Position numbers and translations under genes: made by a program
Source: Macrostomum hystrix
Lineage: Eukaryota; Platyhelminthes; Macrostomidae
Assembly (NCBI GenBank): GCA_950097015.1
Contig: CATNEN010000002.1
Coordinates: 2,976,001-3,040,000 of the forward strand
Length of the DNA stretch: 64,000 nt
Direction of reading: 5' to 3'
In this document: piece by piece, positions 23,206 through 35,700 of the stretch
How positions within the stretch are numbered: the first letter of the stretch is position 1
How the letters are laid out: each line of letters starts with the position of its first letter
Notes under the pieces: generated by a model
Seen by the model: only the letters and a program-made list of their open reading frames with translations
Database searches by the model: none
Told to the model about the DNA's origin: nothing

Positions 23206-25939
23206 GTTGATTCACTAGCTTCAAATTAATGAAAACTGCCGGTGCACGTTTAGTTCTGCAGTTAAAGTATATTATTCTGCTTGATGCCGGCTCGGTTGAA
23301 TAATATCTCAGCCATAGAAGCAGGTCGGTGTCGGTTGTATCCGTCTATTTTTAGAACATTTAACTAAAGGTGAGAGATTCACGCCTAGCCGGTCCGGGCC
23401 TAGCGGGAAGACGCCAACCAGCGCTACCCCCGGGCTACGGTCCCGGTCAATCAGCGTGCGACCCGACCTCATATCTGTCTAACCTCGGCGAGAAGTCGCG
23501 GGCTCATGCAGGACAGCGGCCGCGTGTCTTCTGTGATTTGTCACCTCGGCTCAGGCTACAGTTATGCAGGAAACATAATGCCCAGATCGTTTGTTCCGCC
23601 ACGCCTGACCACACTCCGCTTGTTCAGTTAGGTAGCTTTCAGCGCTACGCATCTTGAGAGTGAGTCGCTGGCAAGGGTGATCTAGATAGGCGCCTGTTGT
23701 CAAAGTCAGTACGTGGTGCTCTCTTCGGAGACTCCACCGTCAGGCAGAAGGACTTCCAACCGATAGAATCTGTCGGGGCAGCGCTGACTCTCTCGGGAAG
23801 AGTAGGGCGTGGTTTAGGCTAGCTAAGTAAAATTATAACTTTTCCCCTCTTTGTCGATACTTATTAAACTCCGTGCAAATCTTTCAATCATTCTGTGAGT
23901 GTATTTATCAGTTTCAATCTTTTTTACAGTGCTAATCTGTCAAGTAAATCTATAATCTTTAGTAAACGTGGATTTAAATCTGGATTTGAGCCTTCGAAAG
24001 TCCAATCGGCGAGTCTAGAAAATATATCGAATCATACTCACCAATTAAACCAAACTCGAGTTTTGTGTTCAACACAAGTGTTGTTGTTTTTTTCATTGGT
24101 AGTTTGGCCGGGCCAGAGATGGCGGTTTTTCACGGCTTATCTATCCTGTTCCCGCTCCATAATCTGTTTAATTTCAGGTTCCTGCCCTGCTAAAAGATTG
24201 GTAGGAAACCGACCCCGGTGAAGTGAGAAGTCGCTAGCTTTAAATTCTATACGGTACGCTCCAGCTAGGATATTCAAAAAGTCATTTATTACACGGTGAC
24301 TGAGCAAAGTTTGCGATCTGCGATCTGCGATCAGAAAAATATTTAGAGAAAATCGCATTTTTACTTCTTGTTAAAAAAAACTAAGAGACTTCCTTGATAT
24401 TGCATGTTGCATATTGCATCATATTCAAGTTGACAGCACCCATTGACCAACAGTCCGGAAAAGAGTGAAGTCCGATCTATAAAGAGTAGATAGCTCTGAT
24501 GTCGGCGATTAATACAATAAAAGCAGGACAGAAATCGATCACACAGCTTAATTGAAATTTAGTCGATCAAATCGCATCAAATAAAAAATGTATTTGTTTT
24601 AGTGTGCACTAGTTCTCAGAACAGAAACTGGCTGTAATTCAAGGAGAAAGCCAGCAATTCTAGTCAGTCTTTAAATTAAAGCAGGCCTAAACTAAACCTC
24701 ACTGGTACGAATAAAGTTGTATGCTTCACATAGATCAGTAAAATTTTAGGCTTTATCTGTTATGGATTTATAAAATGGTATATATTAACTATGATATTTG
24801 AAAAAATATTAATTGTTTTCTTGTTATAATTACTTAATACAGCTAAGTTATTACTGTGATGTGATTGTGATGTTTTGTGTTGCTATGCTTTACTTTTCCA
24901 CTCTAAAAACTTTCGGAGTGACCCTTGTACCATAATAAACAATTAGCTTTGTCTTAAATTTATCCTTAATTTTTTATATTTGTAAAAGATTCTCTTAGGT
25001 AGCTAGCTAGATGTTAAATTGACAAACCTATATTGGTTTTTTTCTATATCTTGGTGTTTTTTTTCAGAAAGTTCAGTGGCATTAGTTAAGTCTATGCTAT
25101 GCCTATTGTTTGGCTTTAATATTAATACTGCATGACCCTCAGGCCTCAAATTTTGATAGCCCAATCATAACTAGGCCTACTCTTCACAAGTAAGCTAGGC
25201 CCTACTACTACTATGAATGTTTTATTTATTGAAATTGAAAGTTTGAAACAAAGCAAAATGTATCAGAATTTTTTTCAACTATATATAGGCAAATGATATA
25301 AATACTTTTTCTATCTATAGGTTAACCTACATCATGCAAGAAGTTTTAAAACTGGTACCAAGGTCTAAAAACTGTTTGTTATCTGGATAGTGTTCTAACA
25401 ATTATTTAATTATTTCCAATCACAAGCATGCATGATGTACAGAAAATAAATATAATTATTAAATTAGTGAATTTTCCAAAATATTTAAATGAACCTCAAA
25501 CTTGAAATTGGGTTGTGTAGAAAACTAAAACACAAGTGGCTTTAATAGAGAGTATGCTTTTAAAGTACTAAATTTACTATAACATTGCCATACACTTTTA
25601 TTCTGCAATATGTTGCACAAAGATCCAAAGCCAATGATTAAATATGAATCTCATAAGATCAAATTGCCAAAGTCTTGTAATTAATTTTGTAGATTATAAT
25701 TTTTTATTACATTTACCTTTACTGTGTTTACTTTGTGAACTGTCACCTTTATCTAGCAGTGAAGAACATTTTTTATTCAGAAAAAAGAAACAATACAAAT
25801 ATTTGTATCTAACATTATGAGTATTGATTTACTCTTATTTATTTTATCAGTTTTGTAATTTAAAGTGAAAAAAACATGTGAAAAAATTGACTTGATGTTT
25901 CTTTAGCATCAACCAAACAAAATTACATTTTCAGCGAAA
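23206..25939. other. Intergenic region between divergent genes
   Basis: This separates the minus-strand propeller-like gene from the plus-strand PARP gene. 23370-23660 is GC-rich with no gene. 24400-25900 is AT-rich unique sequence. A pyrimidine tract and TTTTCAG end at 25934, six bases before the PARP ATG, which marks either a 5'-UTR intron or a trans-splice acceptor. Confidence 0.45.
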
Positions 25940-28900
25940 ATGGCCAATTTATTGTGGCAATATGAAGATGGACCTAATGTCTGGAAGAACTACTCGTCAG
26001 AGCACATGACAGCTCTAAATGCAGCTATTGCTGCTGATAGTAGTGCAGTGAGTGTATTTGCATTGTCAGTTGCCAGCTACATGTTTTCTAACATTAGAAA
26101 GTATACAAGCAAGATTTTCATTTTTAGTATATTAGATTTAAAATGACTTTATTATCACTTCAGTGCAACCTCAAGCTGCCAAACAGTTTCGAAGTGACTG
26201 TGGACTTTGACAAGGGCATTCAAAGTCGAAAAGGTGCTTCAGCATCAGCTTCGAGGAAGATGCGAGTTGTGTTTGTTCTAAAGCCTGTAGATGCTAAAGG
26301 TTCAGGCAAGTAAACTTTTATATAAACGTGGGCACATGCATCATTTATCACTAGCTGATGAGTAATGTATTATAACTGTAATGGGGCGCCACACCCTCCC
26401 TTAATTACCGCAGCTAATGCAATGTTAAAAGGACAGCTAAAGCATGTCCAAGACAAAAGTTTCAGTTTTTTTAAACGTAAAAAAAATAATTTTTAAACAC
26501 AGTTCTTATATGCTACTAGCATGAGTAGTGTGTATTGTATAATCGCTCTTTAAAACAATTCTTGATCGTCCACCGCTCAGAGTTGGCCGCATTGTGGCAG
26601 GCCGACCTGAAGCCGTGGGCCAACATGCCGCCAGGTCCAGCCTGCAAGCTCGAGGCGGCGCACAATCGCGGCGACTCGACGATCTCCGTCAGCATCGGCG
26701 GCAACGCCTACACTGTTGATCTGCGACGCCTCACCCAGACCAACGATAAGACCGGCTTTAGGCGCAACATCCGGCGAAGAGTTCTTCCTGAACGGGACTG
26801 GAAAGCTGCTGCTGCTGCTGCTGGTACGCTTTTAGATTGCACTTTTGCCTTTTATTCACTTCCACTGAGCCAGAGCATCCTATCAGCCTGTCACCCACAT
26901 CCTATCAGCCTGTCACTCACATCCTATCAGTCTGTCACTCACATCCTATCAGTCTGTCACTCACATCCTATCAGTCTGTCACTCACATCCTATCAGCCTG
27001 TCACTCACATCCTATCAGCCTGTCACCCACATCCTATCAGTCTGTCACTCACATCCTATCAGCCTGTCACTCACATCCTATCAGCCTGTCACTCACATCC
27101 TATCAGCCTGTCACCCACATCCTATCAGCCTGTCACTCACATCCTATCAGTCTGTCACTCACATCCTATCAGTCTGTCACTCACATCCTATCAGCCTGTC
27201 ACTCACATCCTATCAGCCTGTCACTCACATCCTATCAGCCTGTCACCCACATCCTATCAGTCTGTCACTCACATCCTATCAGTCTGTCACTCACATCCTA
27301 TCAGTCTGTCACTCACATCCTATCAGTCTGTCACTCACATCCTATCAGCCTGTCACCCACATCCTATCAGCCTGTCACTCACATCCTATCAGTCTGTCAC
27401 TCACATCCTATCAGTCTGTCACTCACATCCTATCAGTCTGTCACTCACATCCTATCAGTCTGTCACTCACATCCTATCAGTCTGTCACCCACATCCTATC
27501 AGCCTGTCACTCGCATCCTATCAGCCTGTCACCCACATCCTATCAGCCTGTCACTCGCATCCTATCAGCCTGTCACTCACATCCTATCAGTCTGTCACCC
27601 ACATCCTATCAGTCTGTCACCCACATCCTATCAGTCTGTCACTCACATCCTATCAGTCTGTCACTCACATCCTATCAGTCTGTCACTCACATCCTATCAG
27701 CCTGTCACCCACATCCTATCAGCCTGTCACTCGCATCCTATCAGCCTGTCACCCACATCCTATCAGCCTGTCACTCGCATCCTATCAGCCTGTCACTCAC
27801 ATCCTATCAGTCTGTCACTCACATCCTATCAGTCTGTCACCCACATCCTATCAGTCTGTCACCCACATCCTATCAGTCTGTCACCCACATCCTATCAGCC
27901 TGTCACCCACATCCTGTCAGTCTGTCACTCACATCCTATCAGTCTGTCTCCCGCCCTGTGAATCGCAGCGGTCCCGGACCCACGGCCGGCTGTCACTCGT
28001 CGGACCAGCGGTCGCCTAGCAGCTGCTGGGCGCAAGCGGCCGGCCGCGTCGCCGTCTCCGCCGCCCTCATCGGCGAATGGCGACGAAAGCGAAGACAAAG
28101 TCGCCGACGCTGAGCAAGACAAGAAGAGCAGCGGAAACAAAAAGCAGCCAGCTAAAAAGCAGAAGAAAGGCAGCACTGAAGCCGCCACTGCCAGTGACCA
28201 AGACAATCTCGATGAAGAAAAACCTGACGAGAAGGTGGTGATTGTGCGGGGCGCTGCCGCAGTTGATACCGAACTAACTGGCTTATCTGCTGCTTCAGTT
28301 CGAGTCTACACTGACGGTGGCGCAGTCTACGATGCCATGCTAAACCAGACTAACCTGCAGTTTAATAACAACAAGTTCTACCTGCTGCAACTGCTGCAGA
28401 AGCCGCCGCATCACTATTGGGTTTGGTTCCGTTGGGGCCGAGTTGGCAAGGCTGGCCAGCGCAGTCTGGTGCCCTGCGGACACGACCTAGATAGGGCCAA
28501 GGCTCTGTTCTGCAAGAAGTTTGAAGATAAGACTAAGAATGAATGGGCCTCTGTGGCCGCTAAAACCTTCAGGAAGGTGAGCTGAATATTTTTGTCAGTG
28601 TCATCTTAGATCTCTCATCCCCCTCGTTTCTTATCTCTTCTGTGCCGACTCTCTTACGTTTGTTATCTCTCTCCTGTTTTATCACTACTTCGTGTCTCAT
28701 TGTGTCTCATCTCATGTCTCATCTCTCTCGTATCTCATGTCTCATCTCTCTCGTATCTCATGTCTCATCTCACTCGTATCTCATGTCTCATCTCTCTCGT
28801 ATCTCATGTCTCATCTCTCTCGTATCTCATGTCTCATTTCTCTCGTATCTCATGTCTCATTTCTCTCGTATCTCATGTCTCATTTCTCTCGTATCTCATG

Positions 28901-31070
28901 TCTCATCTCGCCAGTGGCTCATGTCTCATCTCGCCAGTGTCTCATGTCTCATCTCGCCAGTGTCTCCTGTCTCATCTCACTCGTATCTCATGTCTCATCT
29001 CTCTCGTATCTCATGTCTCATCTCTTTCGAATCTCATGTCTCATCTCTCTCGTATCTCATGTCTCATCTCTCCAGTGCATCTCACTGTTATCAGTTAGTC
29101 TATCAGGAGTATCTCATAGTCCAGCCAATCGTAGATCGTTTAAGTTAGATCCAGGTATTGTGTATCATGTATTGTGTATCAACAGTGCATTGTTGACTGT
29201 TTCTCATTAGGTTCCTGGAAAGTACGATTTGGTGCACCGCGATCACAAGGCAGCCGTTGCTGACAACGAGAATGCCTCTTCGACCGTTGCCACCAAGGCC
29301 AAGAAGTCGTCAACGGCAGCTGCAGCCGAGGTCGCCAGCCGTCTCCACGCGGCAGTCCAGGCGCTGATAAGCTTAGTTTGCGATGTGCAACAGATGCAGG
29401 ACACGGTGGTTGAGATGCGTTACGATGCCAAACGGCTGCCGTTGGGCAAGCTGACGCCGGCTCAGATTCGCGCCGGATTCGCAGCCTTGAAAGCCGTGGA
29501 AGCGCTGGTCAGAGGCGGCCAGACAGCCGGGCAGAAGCTCGTGCAGGCGTGCAACGATTTCTACACCCGGATTCCGCACGACTTTGGCATGCGGGTGCCG
29601 CCAGTAATTCGCAGCCTAGAAGAAGTGCAGGCCAAGGCTGACCTGTTGCAGGCTCTGGAGCAGATCCAGACAGCCCTGAAGGTCGTGTCCGATGGCAGCG
29701 ATGCTGAAAGCGCCGAGCATCCTTTGGACAGGTGCTACCGCCGGCTGGCCTGCGACATTCAACCTGTTGACGCCACCTCTGACGAGTTCGCGCTAATCGA
29801 TCGCTACCTGCAGAATACTCACGGCCCTACTCACAATCTGTACAAGCTCAGCCTACTCACTCTGTTCAAAGTGCAGCGAACCGCTGAGACTGATAGATTC
29901 CGATCCGACCTGCCAAACAGAATGCTGCTGTGGCACGGCTCCAGACTTTCCAATTGGGCCGGCATCCTGTCTCAGGTAAGACTGCTGCGGCTCATCTCAT
30001 TTGCTCATGCCTACTCTCCTGTCTCAAATATTACCTTAATTATCTTATCTAATCTCGCACCTGTCCTATCTTATCTAATCTCGCACCTGTCTTGTCTTAT
30101 CTAATCTCGCACCTGTCTTGTCTTATCTAATCTCGCATCTGTCCTATCTTATCTAATCTCGCACCTGTCCTATCTTATCAATGTCGCACCTGTCCTATCT
30201 TATCTAATCTCGCACCTGTCTTGTCTTATCTAATCTCGCACCTGTCTTGTCTTATCTAATCTCGCATCTGTCCTATCTTATCTAATCTCGCACCTGTCCT
30301 ATCTTATCAATGTCGCACCTGTCCTGTCTTATCTAATCTTGCAGATGCCCCTGTCTTATCTAATCTCGCACCTGTCCTGTCTTATCTAATCTTGCACCTG
30401 TCCTGTTTTATCTAATCTTGCACATGTCCTTGTCTTATATAATCTCGCACCTGTCCTATCTTATCTAATCTCGCACCTGTCCTGTCTTATCTAATCTCGC
30501 ACCTGTCCTATCTTATCTAATCTCGCACCTGTCCTATCTTATCTAATCTCGCACCTGTCCTGTTTTATCTAATCTCGCACCTGTCCTGTATTACCTCACA
30601 CATGTCCTGTCTCTAATCCATTACATTTCGCGGCCCACTCCACCCACCCCACTCCGCAGGGCCTTCGAGTGGCCCCACCCGAGGCTCCAGTGACAGGTTA
30701 CATGTTCGGCAAGGGCGTCTACTTTGCCGATGTGAGCAGCAAGTCGGCCAACTATCTGTACGCCACTCGCAGCAAACCGTCTGGCATCCTGGCTCTGTGC
30801 GAGGTTGCATTGGGCACAAGCCGGGAGCTTGGCAAGGCCGACTATCAGGCTGCCAAGCTGCCTGCCGACTGTCACAGTGTCAAAGGCGTCGGCGAATTGA
30901 TGCCAGACCCGGCTGCGCTGGTAGTCCTGCCAGACGGTTGCCGAGTGCCGGCTGGCAAACTGGTGCCTAGCAACCAGCAGACTGTGCTCAATTACAATGA
31001 GTTTGTTGTCTACTCGGTTGATCAGCTCAGGCTGCGGTACCTTGTGCAGGTTCGATTCAACTTCAAGTGA
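25940..31070 (+). CDS. Poly(ADP-ribose) polymerase, PARP1/2-type, with tandem WWE domains
   Basis: Six exons: 25940-26047, 26164-26305, 26581-26823, 27969-28576, 29211-29975 and 30660-31070. Phases agree throughout and total 2277 bp (758 residues). Intron 2 uses a GC donor (GCAAGT). Domains: a diverged WWE (about 3-80), a clear WWE (about 85-150, with YTVDLRRLTQTN and RRNIRRR), a Lys-rich basic linker (about 165-250, nuclear), WGR (about 254-380, with WFRWGRVGK and VPGKYDLV), the helical regulatory domain (about 395-520, with LPLGKL) and the ADP-ribosyl-transferase fold (about 536-758). The catalytic triad is present: His609 in LLWHGSR, Tyr643 in KGVYFAD and Glu736 in LNYNEFVVY. This predicts a poly-ADP-ribosylating nuclear DNA-break sensor. 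WWE domains are typical of other PARP classes and Deltex-type ligases and bind ADP-ribose units. Introns 3, 4 and 5 each contain a different minisatellite. Confidence 0.9.
26874..27952. repeat. Minisatellite, 22-bp unit, about 49 copies (PARP intron 3)
   Basis: The unit is CCTATCAG plus CTGTC plus ACTCACAT, with C/T and A/G variants in a mosaic. It stays open in two frames for hundreds of codons because the unit lacks stops, but it is intronic: the flanking donor (GGTACG at 26823) and acceptor (TCGCAG at 27968) restore the PARP frame. Confidence 0.92.
28690..29085. repeat. Minisatellite, about 23-bp unit, about 16 copies (PARP intron 4)
   Basis: The pyrimidine-rich unit contains GTATCTCATGTCTCATCTC. 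A variant cluster with CGCCAGTG replaces CTCTCGTA at about 28910-28970. It lies between donor 28577 and acceptor 29210. Confidence 0.9.
30040..30600. repeat. Minisatellite, about 26-bp unit, about 21 copies (PARP intron 5)
   Basis: The unit contains CTTATCTAATCTCGCACC and TGTCC. It occupies the intron between 29976 and 30659, which splits the catalytic domain between the His and Tyr of the triad. Confidence 0.9.
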
Positions 31071-32470
31071 CTCCTAGGTCAGCCCAGCAAGACAGTTCGT
31101 ACAGAACTCTATTATTTACACATTTTCTTTGTTTTTCTTCTCCACTGTCTGTCTCACACTCACAACTGATCAGTCAGGCTGTTGTTTGAGCTTGTCTAAA
31201 TCACACTCAGCGGTGTGAAATTCTCTTTAATAACAGAATGTGCCACTTCAGTGTGTTTTGTCACACAGGCTGGCGGTGAAGTGGCATCTTTTTTGCTGTT
31301 TTTTGTCTTCTGTTTAGTGAACAAGCCAAACTCCAGAAAATCACTTAATTCTTTATTTAATCAATTCTGTTTTGGCAGCTTAGTAAGCCAAAAGAATTAC
31401 TTGTCGTGTGATTTAGTGCTTAAAAATCTATCTTGTATCGCTGTTTTTATTCTAAACTCACCTTATATTTTTTAATATTTTTTAATTGTCGCTTCATTCC
31501 GTTCAGATAGTTTCAAATTTGCTTTTATTTGTCTTTTAAGCAATCAATTGATTGATTACTTAATTGATCTATTGATCAGGTAATCAATTGATTGATAAGT
31601 TAATTGATCTATTGATCAGGTAATCCATTGATTGATTAGTTAATTGATCTATCGATCAGGTAATCCATTGATTGATTAGTTAATTGATCTATTGATCAGG
31701 TAATCAATTGATTGATAAGTTAATTGATCTATCGATCAGGTAATCCATTGATTGATTAGTTAAATGATCTATTGATCAGGTAATCAATTGATTGATAAGT
31801 TAATTGATCTATCGATCAGGTAATCCATTGATTGATTAGTTAAGTGATCTATTGATCAGGTAATCCATTGATTAGTTTAAAAGGCAATCGATTGATAGAT
31901 TGTTTGATCGAATAGTTTATTGATTGATCAACCAGTTTAGCTGTAATCCTACTTGTTGTTAACAAGTTCGCACCTGCATTGTTATATTGTTTCCTACAAT
32001 TTTGTAGTCGCGTGCGTTGTGTTTCAGTTTCTGCACTTTCTTTCTAAAGCTAGCTGTCTTTATAAAATCAAATTATTCGTCTAGAAAATAAACTCAATAG
32101 GCGTGATAGCATAAAATGCCGGTTTCAATAGCCGCTGTTAATGGTTTTGTTGATTTTTTGTCTACATAAACTGCATCGATAACTGCATGTGAAGCTTCAA
32201 TAGGCCAGGAACATAAACACAATTATCTATTCTCCAGCAGAACAGCATTTCTTCTGTGCTTGCCTGCTTCTTAACAATTGCCATCGCTTTGTTAGTCGAA
32301 CAAACAAGCTGATTTTTAAGAGCGGACCGTCAAATCAGTCTTCATTCAATAACAAAAGCAAGCAAGGCCCTTTTCTTATTATTATTGTTGCCACCAGTAC
32401 CTCCATCCAAATACTAAGCCTGCCATCGCGTTGTCTGCTTTACACTTCTTATCTTCCTCTCCACTCCTCA
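31071..32470. other. Intergenic region downstream of PARP
   Basis: It holds the PARP 3' region and a 40-bp tandem array (31525-31885), then AT-rich unique DNA. No gene is seen. Confidence 0.45.
31525..31885. repeat. Tandem repeat, 40-bp unit, about 8-9 copies
   Basis: The AT-rich unit is made of several ATTGAT/ATCAAT words and ends ATTGATCAGG. Each unit is itself partly palindromic (for example CAATTGATTG and ATTGATCTATTGATCAG). Copies differ by single bases. Confidence 0.88.
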
Positions 32471-32477
32471 GTGGCCT

Positions 32478-33378
32478 CTCCTGTCTCCCTCCACCTCTCA
32501 CCCCTGTCTCCCTCCACCTCTCACCCCTGTCTCCCTCCACCTCTCACCCCTGTCTCCCTCCACCTCTCACCCCTGTCTCCCTCCACCTCTCACCCCTGTC
32601 TCCCTCCACCTCTCACCCCTGTCTCCCTCCACCTCTCACCCCTGTCTCCCTCCACCTCTCACCCCTGTCTCCCTCCACCTCTCACCCCTGTCTCCCTCCA
32701 CCTCTCACCCCTGTCTCCCTCCACCTCTCACACCTGTCTCCCTCCAGCTTTCACCCCTGTCTCCCTCCACCTCTCACCCCTGTCTCCCTCCACCGCTCAC
32801 ACCTGTCTCCCTCCAGCTTTCACCCCTGTCTCCCTCCACCTCTCACCCCTGTCTCCCTCCACCGCTCACGCCTCTCTCCCTCTACCTCTCACCCCTGTCT
32901 CCCTCCACCGCTCACCCCTGTCTCCCTCCACCTCTCACACCTGTCTCCCTCCACCGCTCACGCCTGTCTCCCTCCACCTCTCACCCCTGTCTCCTCCACC
33001 TCTCACACATGTCTCCCTCCACCTCTCACCCCTGTCTCCCTCCACCTCTCTCACCCATCTCCCTCCACCTCTCACACATGTCTCCCTCCACCTCTCACCC
33101 CTGTCTCCCTACACCTCTCACACCTGTCTCCTCCACCGCTCACGCCTGTCTCCCTCCAACTCTCACCCCTGTCTCCCTCCACCGCTCACCCCTGTCTCTC
33201 TCCACCTCTCTCACCCATCTCCCTCCACCTCTCACACATGTCTCCCTCCACCTCTCACACATGTCTCCCTCCACCTCTCACACATGTCTCCCTCCACCTC
33301 TCACCCCTGTCTCCCTCCACCTCTCACACCTGTCTCCCTCCACCGCTCACGCCTGTCTCCCTCCAGCTTTCACTCCTG
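32478..33378. repeat. Minisatellite, 24-bp unit, about 37 copies
   Basis: The pyrimidine-rich unit contains CTGTCTCCCTCCACCTCTC and ACCCC. The strand asymmetry is extreme (almost no G), and this continues to about 100 bases before the mL64 start. A 24-bp unit keeps two frames open as an octapeptide repeat, but nothing else suggests coding. Confidence 0.9.
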
Positions 33379-33474
33379 ATGATTATGCAGAGTGGCAGGT
33401 AACACGGTGATGCTGAATTTTCACTGCCTCACTGTAGCACTGTTTTCCGCTGACATTACTTTCAGCTGGCATCG

Positions 33475-34404
33475 ATGAACCGCCTTAGTCGCGCGCCAAT
33501 GTTGGCGACGGCACTCTATGGCCAGGTGGTTGCTAAGCAACCAGCCCGCTGCCTGGCCCTCAAGCACGTTGAAAGTCGCTGGCGCCGGCCGCACTCCCTT
33601 GTAGACGACTTCAATCTTCGGCGTCGCGAGCCCGACATTCACGACCAGTGGATGTCAGAGCGGCGCGCCCGACTGAAGCAGCTGGACGAGGCTGTTGAAT
33701 TCGGCGAAATCGAACCGGCTGTCGCCGCCGCTGAAAGCGCCGCCGTTGTCTCTGACATCAGCGGCCTGCCCTGGCGATTGCGACGCCGCCGCCTGATGGC
33801 TTCGTCGAGGCCGGAAGATTTTCCACCTCCGGCTAGTTCGCTGGAGGCTGGCAGGGATTATCAGCGGGCCTGCATTGGCCGATTCGGAGTGGCGTCCACC
33901 GGGCTGGATCCGTCAGCTTGCTGGCCGGAGCCTGAGCAGCTGCGCGAGGCCAGCCTTCGGGATCGCTGGCTGGAGGGCGACGCTGACGGCTCCGGCCTGG
34001 CGGGCATTCTCAAGCGTCGCGCCGACGCCGCCGCAGATCGGAGGCGCCGCTTGGCTGAGCTGGACGCCAGAATCGATGCCGGGCTGGCCCGAATGCCCGA
34101 GGAGCTGGCCAAGTATGAGGCCCGGCTGGCCAAGGCGCGTCTCGCCAAGGAGGCCGCCGAGGCGGAGCGCCTGGCCCGCCTTGAAGAGGCCAGGGACCAT
34201 TTTGGCTTCAAAGTGGACTCCAAAGACGAGAAGTTTATCAAGCTGCAGGAGGTCAAGTCGGAGGAGGCCAAGAAAGCCAAGCGGGACAGGAAGAAGGAGG
34301 AGAAGAAAGCAGAGTCGGACATCCGGCTGAGGAAGAAGCTGGAAGCCGCCAAGGCGCAGCAGGAGAAGAAAGCTGACGATGCGGCCGGTGATGATGCTGA
34401 CTGA
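33475..34404 (+). CDS. GADD45GIP1: Mitochondrial large-subunit ribosomal protein mL64 (GADD45GIP1/CRIF1)
   Basis: Single frame of 309 codons. The central block (about residues 130-165: IGRFGVASTGLDPSACWPEP followed by EQLRE) and the C-terminal Lys/Glu-rich helix (about 190-300, with ARMPEELAKYEA and FGFKVDSKDEKF) match the animal CRIF1/mL64 pattern: a short RYGxASG...LWPSPEQL block, a KMP segment, then a long basic helix ending in a KKExKK tail. The protein sits at the polypeptide exit of the mitoribosome and helps insert OXPHOS subunits. The first residues are basic with few acids, as for mitochondrial import. The N-terminal 120 residues are longer than in vertebrates. TTTCAG at 33466 lies just upstream of the ATG, so a 5'-UTR intron or trans-splice site is likely. 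Confidence 0.75.
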   Translation: MNRLSRAPMLATALYGQVVAKQPARCLALKHVESRWRRPHSLVDDFNLRRREPDIHDQWMSERRARLKQLDEAVEFGEIEPAVAAAESAAVVSDISGLPWRLRRRRLMASSRPEDFPPPASSLEAGRDYQRACIGRFGVASTGLDPSACWPEPEQLREASLRDRWLEGDADGSGLAGILKRRADAAADRRRRLAELDARIDAGLARMPEELAKYEARLAKARLAKEAAEAERLARLEEARDHFGFKVDSKDEKFIKLQEVKSEEAKKAKRDRKKEEKKAESDIRLRKKLEAAKAQQEKKADDAAGDDAD

Positions 34405-34724
34405 GCAGTTGCTGCTAATCATATTCGCCTCACAATACAAAATTGGGATTTCATGTTGATAATCCTTTATGCAGTTAATCCTATATGTGTTTAGTTCCAT
34501 TGCAGCCTTTCACCAAACACTGAAGGAGATTCGTGAATGCCTTCGCTGCTTATTTTATTTTTGGGGAAATCGACAAAAAAAATAATTGCAGGAGGGCTGT
34601 GGACGCAATGGCACAGCGAGGAGGCACTTCTGCCAATTCCACTGACTCCTGGCGCACGAATACTGTACACAGGCACACACTCACAGGTGTACATCGTCGG
34701 CCCGTGTACACTCTCACTTAACTG

Positions 34725-35700
34725 GAACTGAATCGCAGAGTGGAGTTGAACTGGAGTGACTGAATCGCAGAGTGGAGTTGAACTGGAGTGACTGAATCAC
34801 AGAGTGGAGTTTAACTGGAGTGACTGAATCGCAGAGTGGAGTTTAACTGGAGTGACTGAATCACAGAGTGGAGTTTAACTGGAGTGACTGAATCGCAGAG
34901 TGGAGTTGAACTGGAGTGACTGAATCGCAGAGTGGAGTTGAACTGGAGTGACTGAATCGCAGAGTGGAGTTGAACTGGAGTGACTGAATCGCAGAGTGGA
35001 GTTGAACTGGAGTGACTAAATCGCAGGGTGGAGTTGAACTGGAGTGACTGAATCGCAGAGTGGAGTTGAACTGGAGTGACTGAATCGCAGAGTGGAGTTG
35101 AACTGGAGTGACTGAATCACAGAGTGGAGTTTAACTGGAGTGACTGAATCACAGAGTGGAGTTGAACTGGAGTGACTGAATCACAGAGTGGAGTTTAACT
35201 GGAGTGACTGAATCACAGAGTGGAGTTGAACTGGAGTGACTGAATCGCAGAGTGGAGTTGAACTGGAGTGACTGAATCGCAGAGTGGAGTTGAACTGGAG
35301 TGACTGAATCGCAGAGTGGAGTTGAACTGGAGTGACTGAATCACAGAGTGGAGTTTAACTGGAGTGACTGAATCACAGAGTGGAGTTGAACTGGAGTGAC
35401 TGAATCGCAGAGTGGAGTTGAACTGGAGTGACTGAATCACAGAGTGGAGTTGAACTGGAGTGACTGAATCGCAGAGTGGAGTTGAACTGGAGTGACTGAA
35501 TCACAGAGGTGAGTTTAACTGGAGTGACTGAATCGCAGAGTGGAGTTTAACTGGAGTGACTGAATCGCAGAGTGGAGTTTAACTGGAGTGACTGAATCGC
35601 AGAGTGGAGTTGAACTGGAGTGACTGAATCACAGAGTGGAGTTGAACTGGAGTGACTGAATCACAGAGTAGAGTTGAACTGGAGTGACTGAATCACAGTG
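34725..35700. repeat. Minisatellite, 32-bp unit, about 30 copies
   Basis: The unit is GAACTGGAGTGACTGAATC plus GCAGAGTGGAGTT. Variants A/G (CGCAG/CACAG) and G/T (GTTGA/GTTTA) alternate irregularly. It begins about 320 bases after the mL64 stop. Confidence 0.92.

Noticed and set aside
26874-27952. CRISPR-like array
   Set aside because: Units are directly adjacent with no unique spacers, and the setting is eukaryotic.
26535-28019. Nearly 500-codon open frame with octad-like repeat
   Set aside because: It is PARP exon 3 running on into the 22-bp minisatellite of intron 3. Donor and acceptor phases show the array is spliced out.
32431-33402. Two overlapping 300-codon Ser/Pro/Leu repeat proteins
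   Set aside because: A 24-bp stop-free unit keeps frames open by itself. No start context, signal or flanking unique coding sequence.
33861-34500. Long antisense frames across the mL64 gene
   Set aside because: Shadows of the GC-rich coding strand; the plus-strand frame carries the conserved mL64 blocks.
34533-34731. Short frames downstream of mL64
   Set aside because: Overlapping frames of similar length and no motif; probably 3' UTR.
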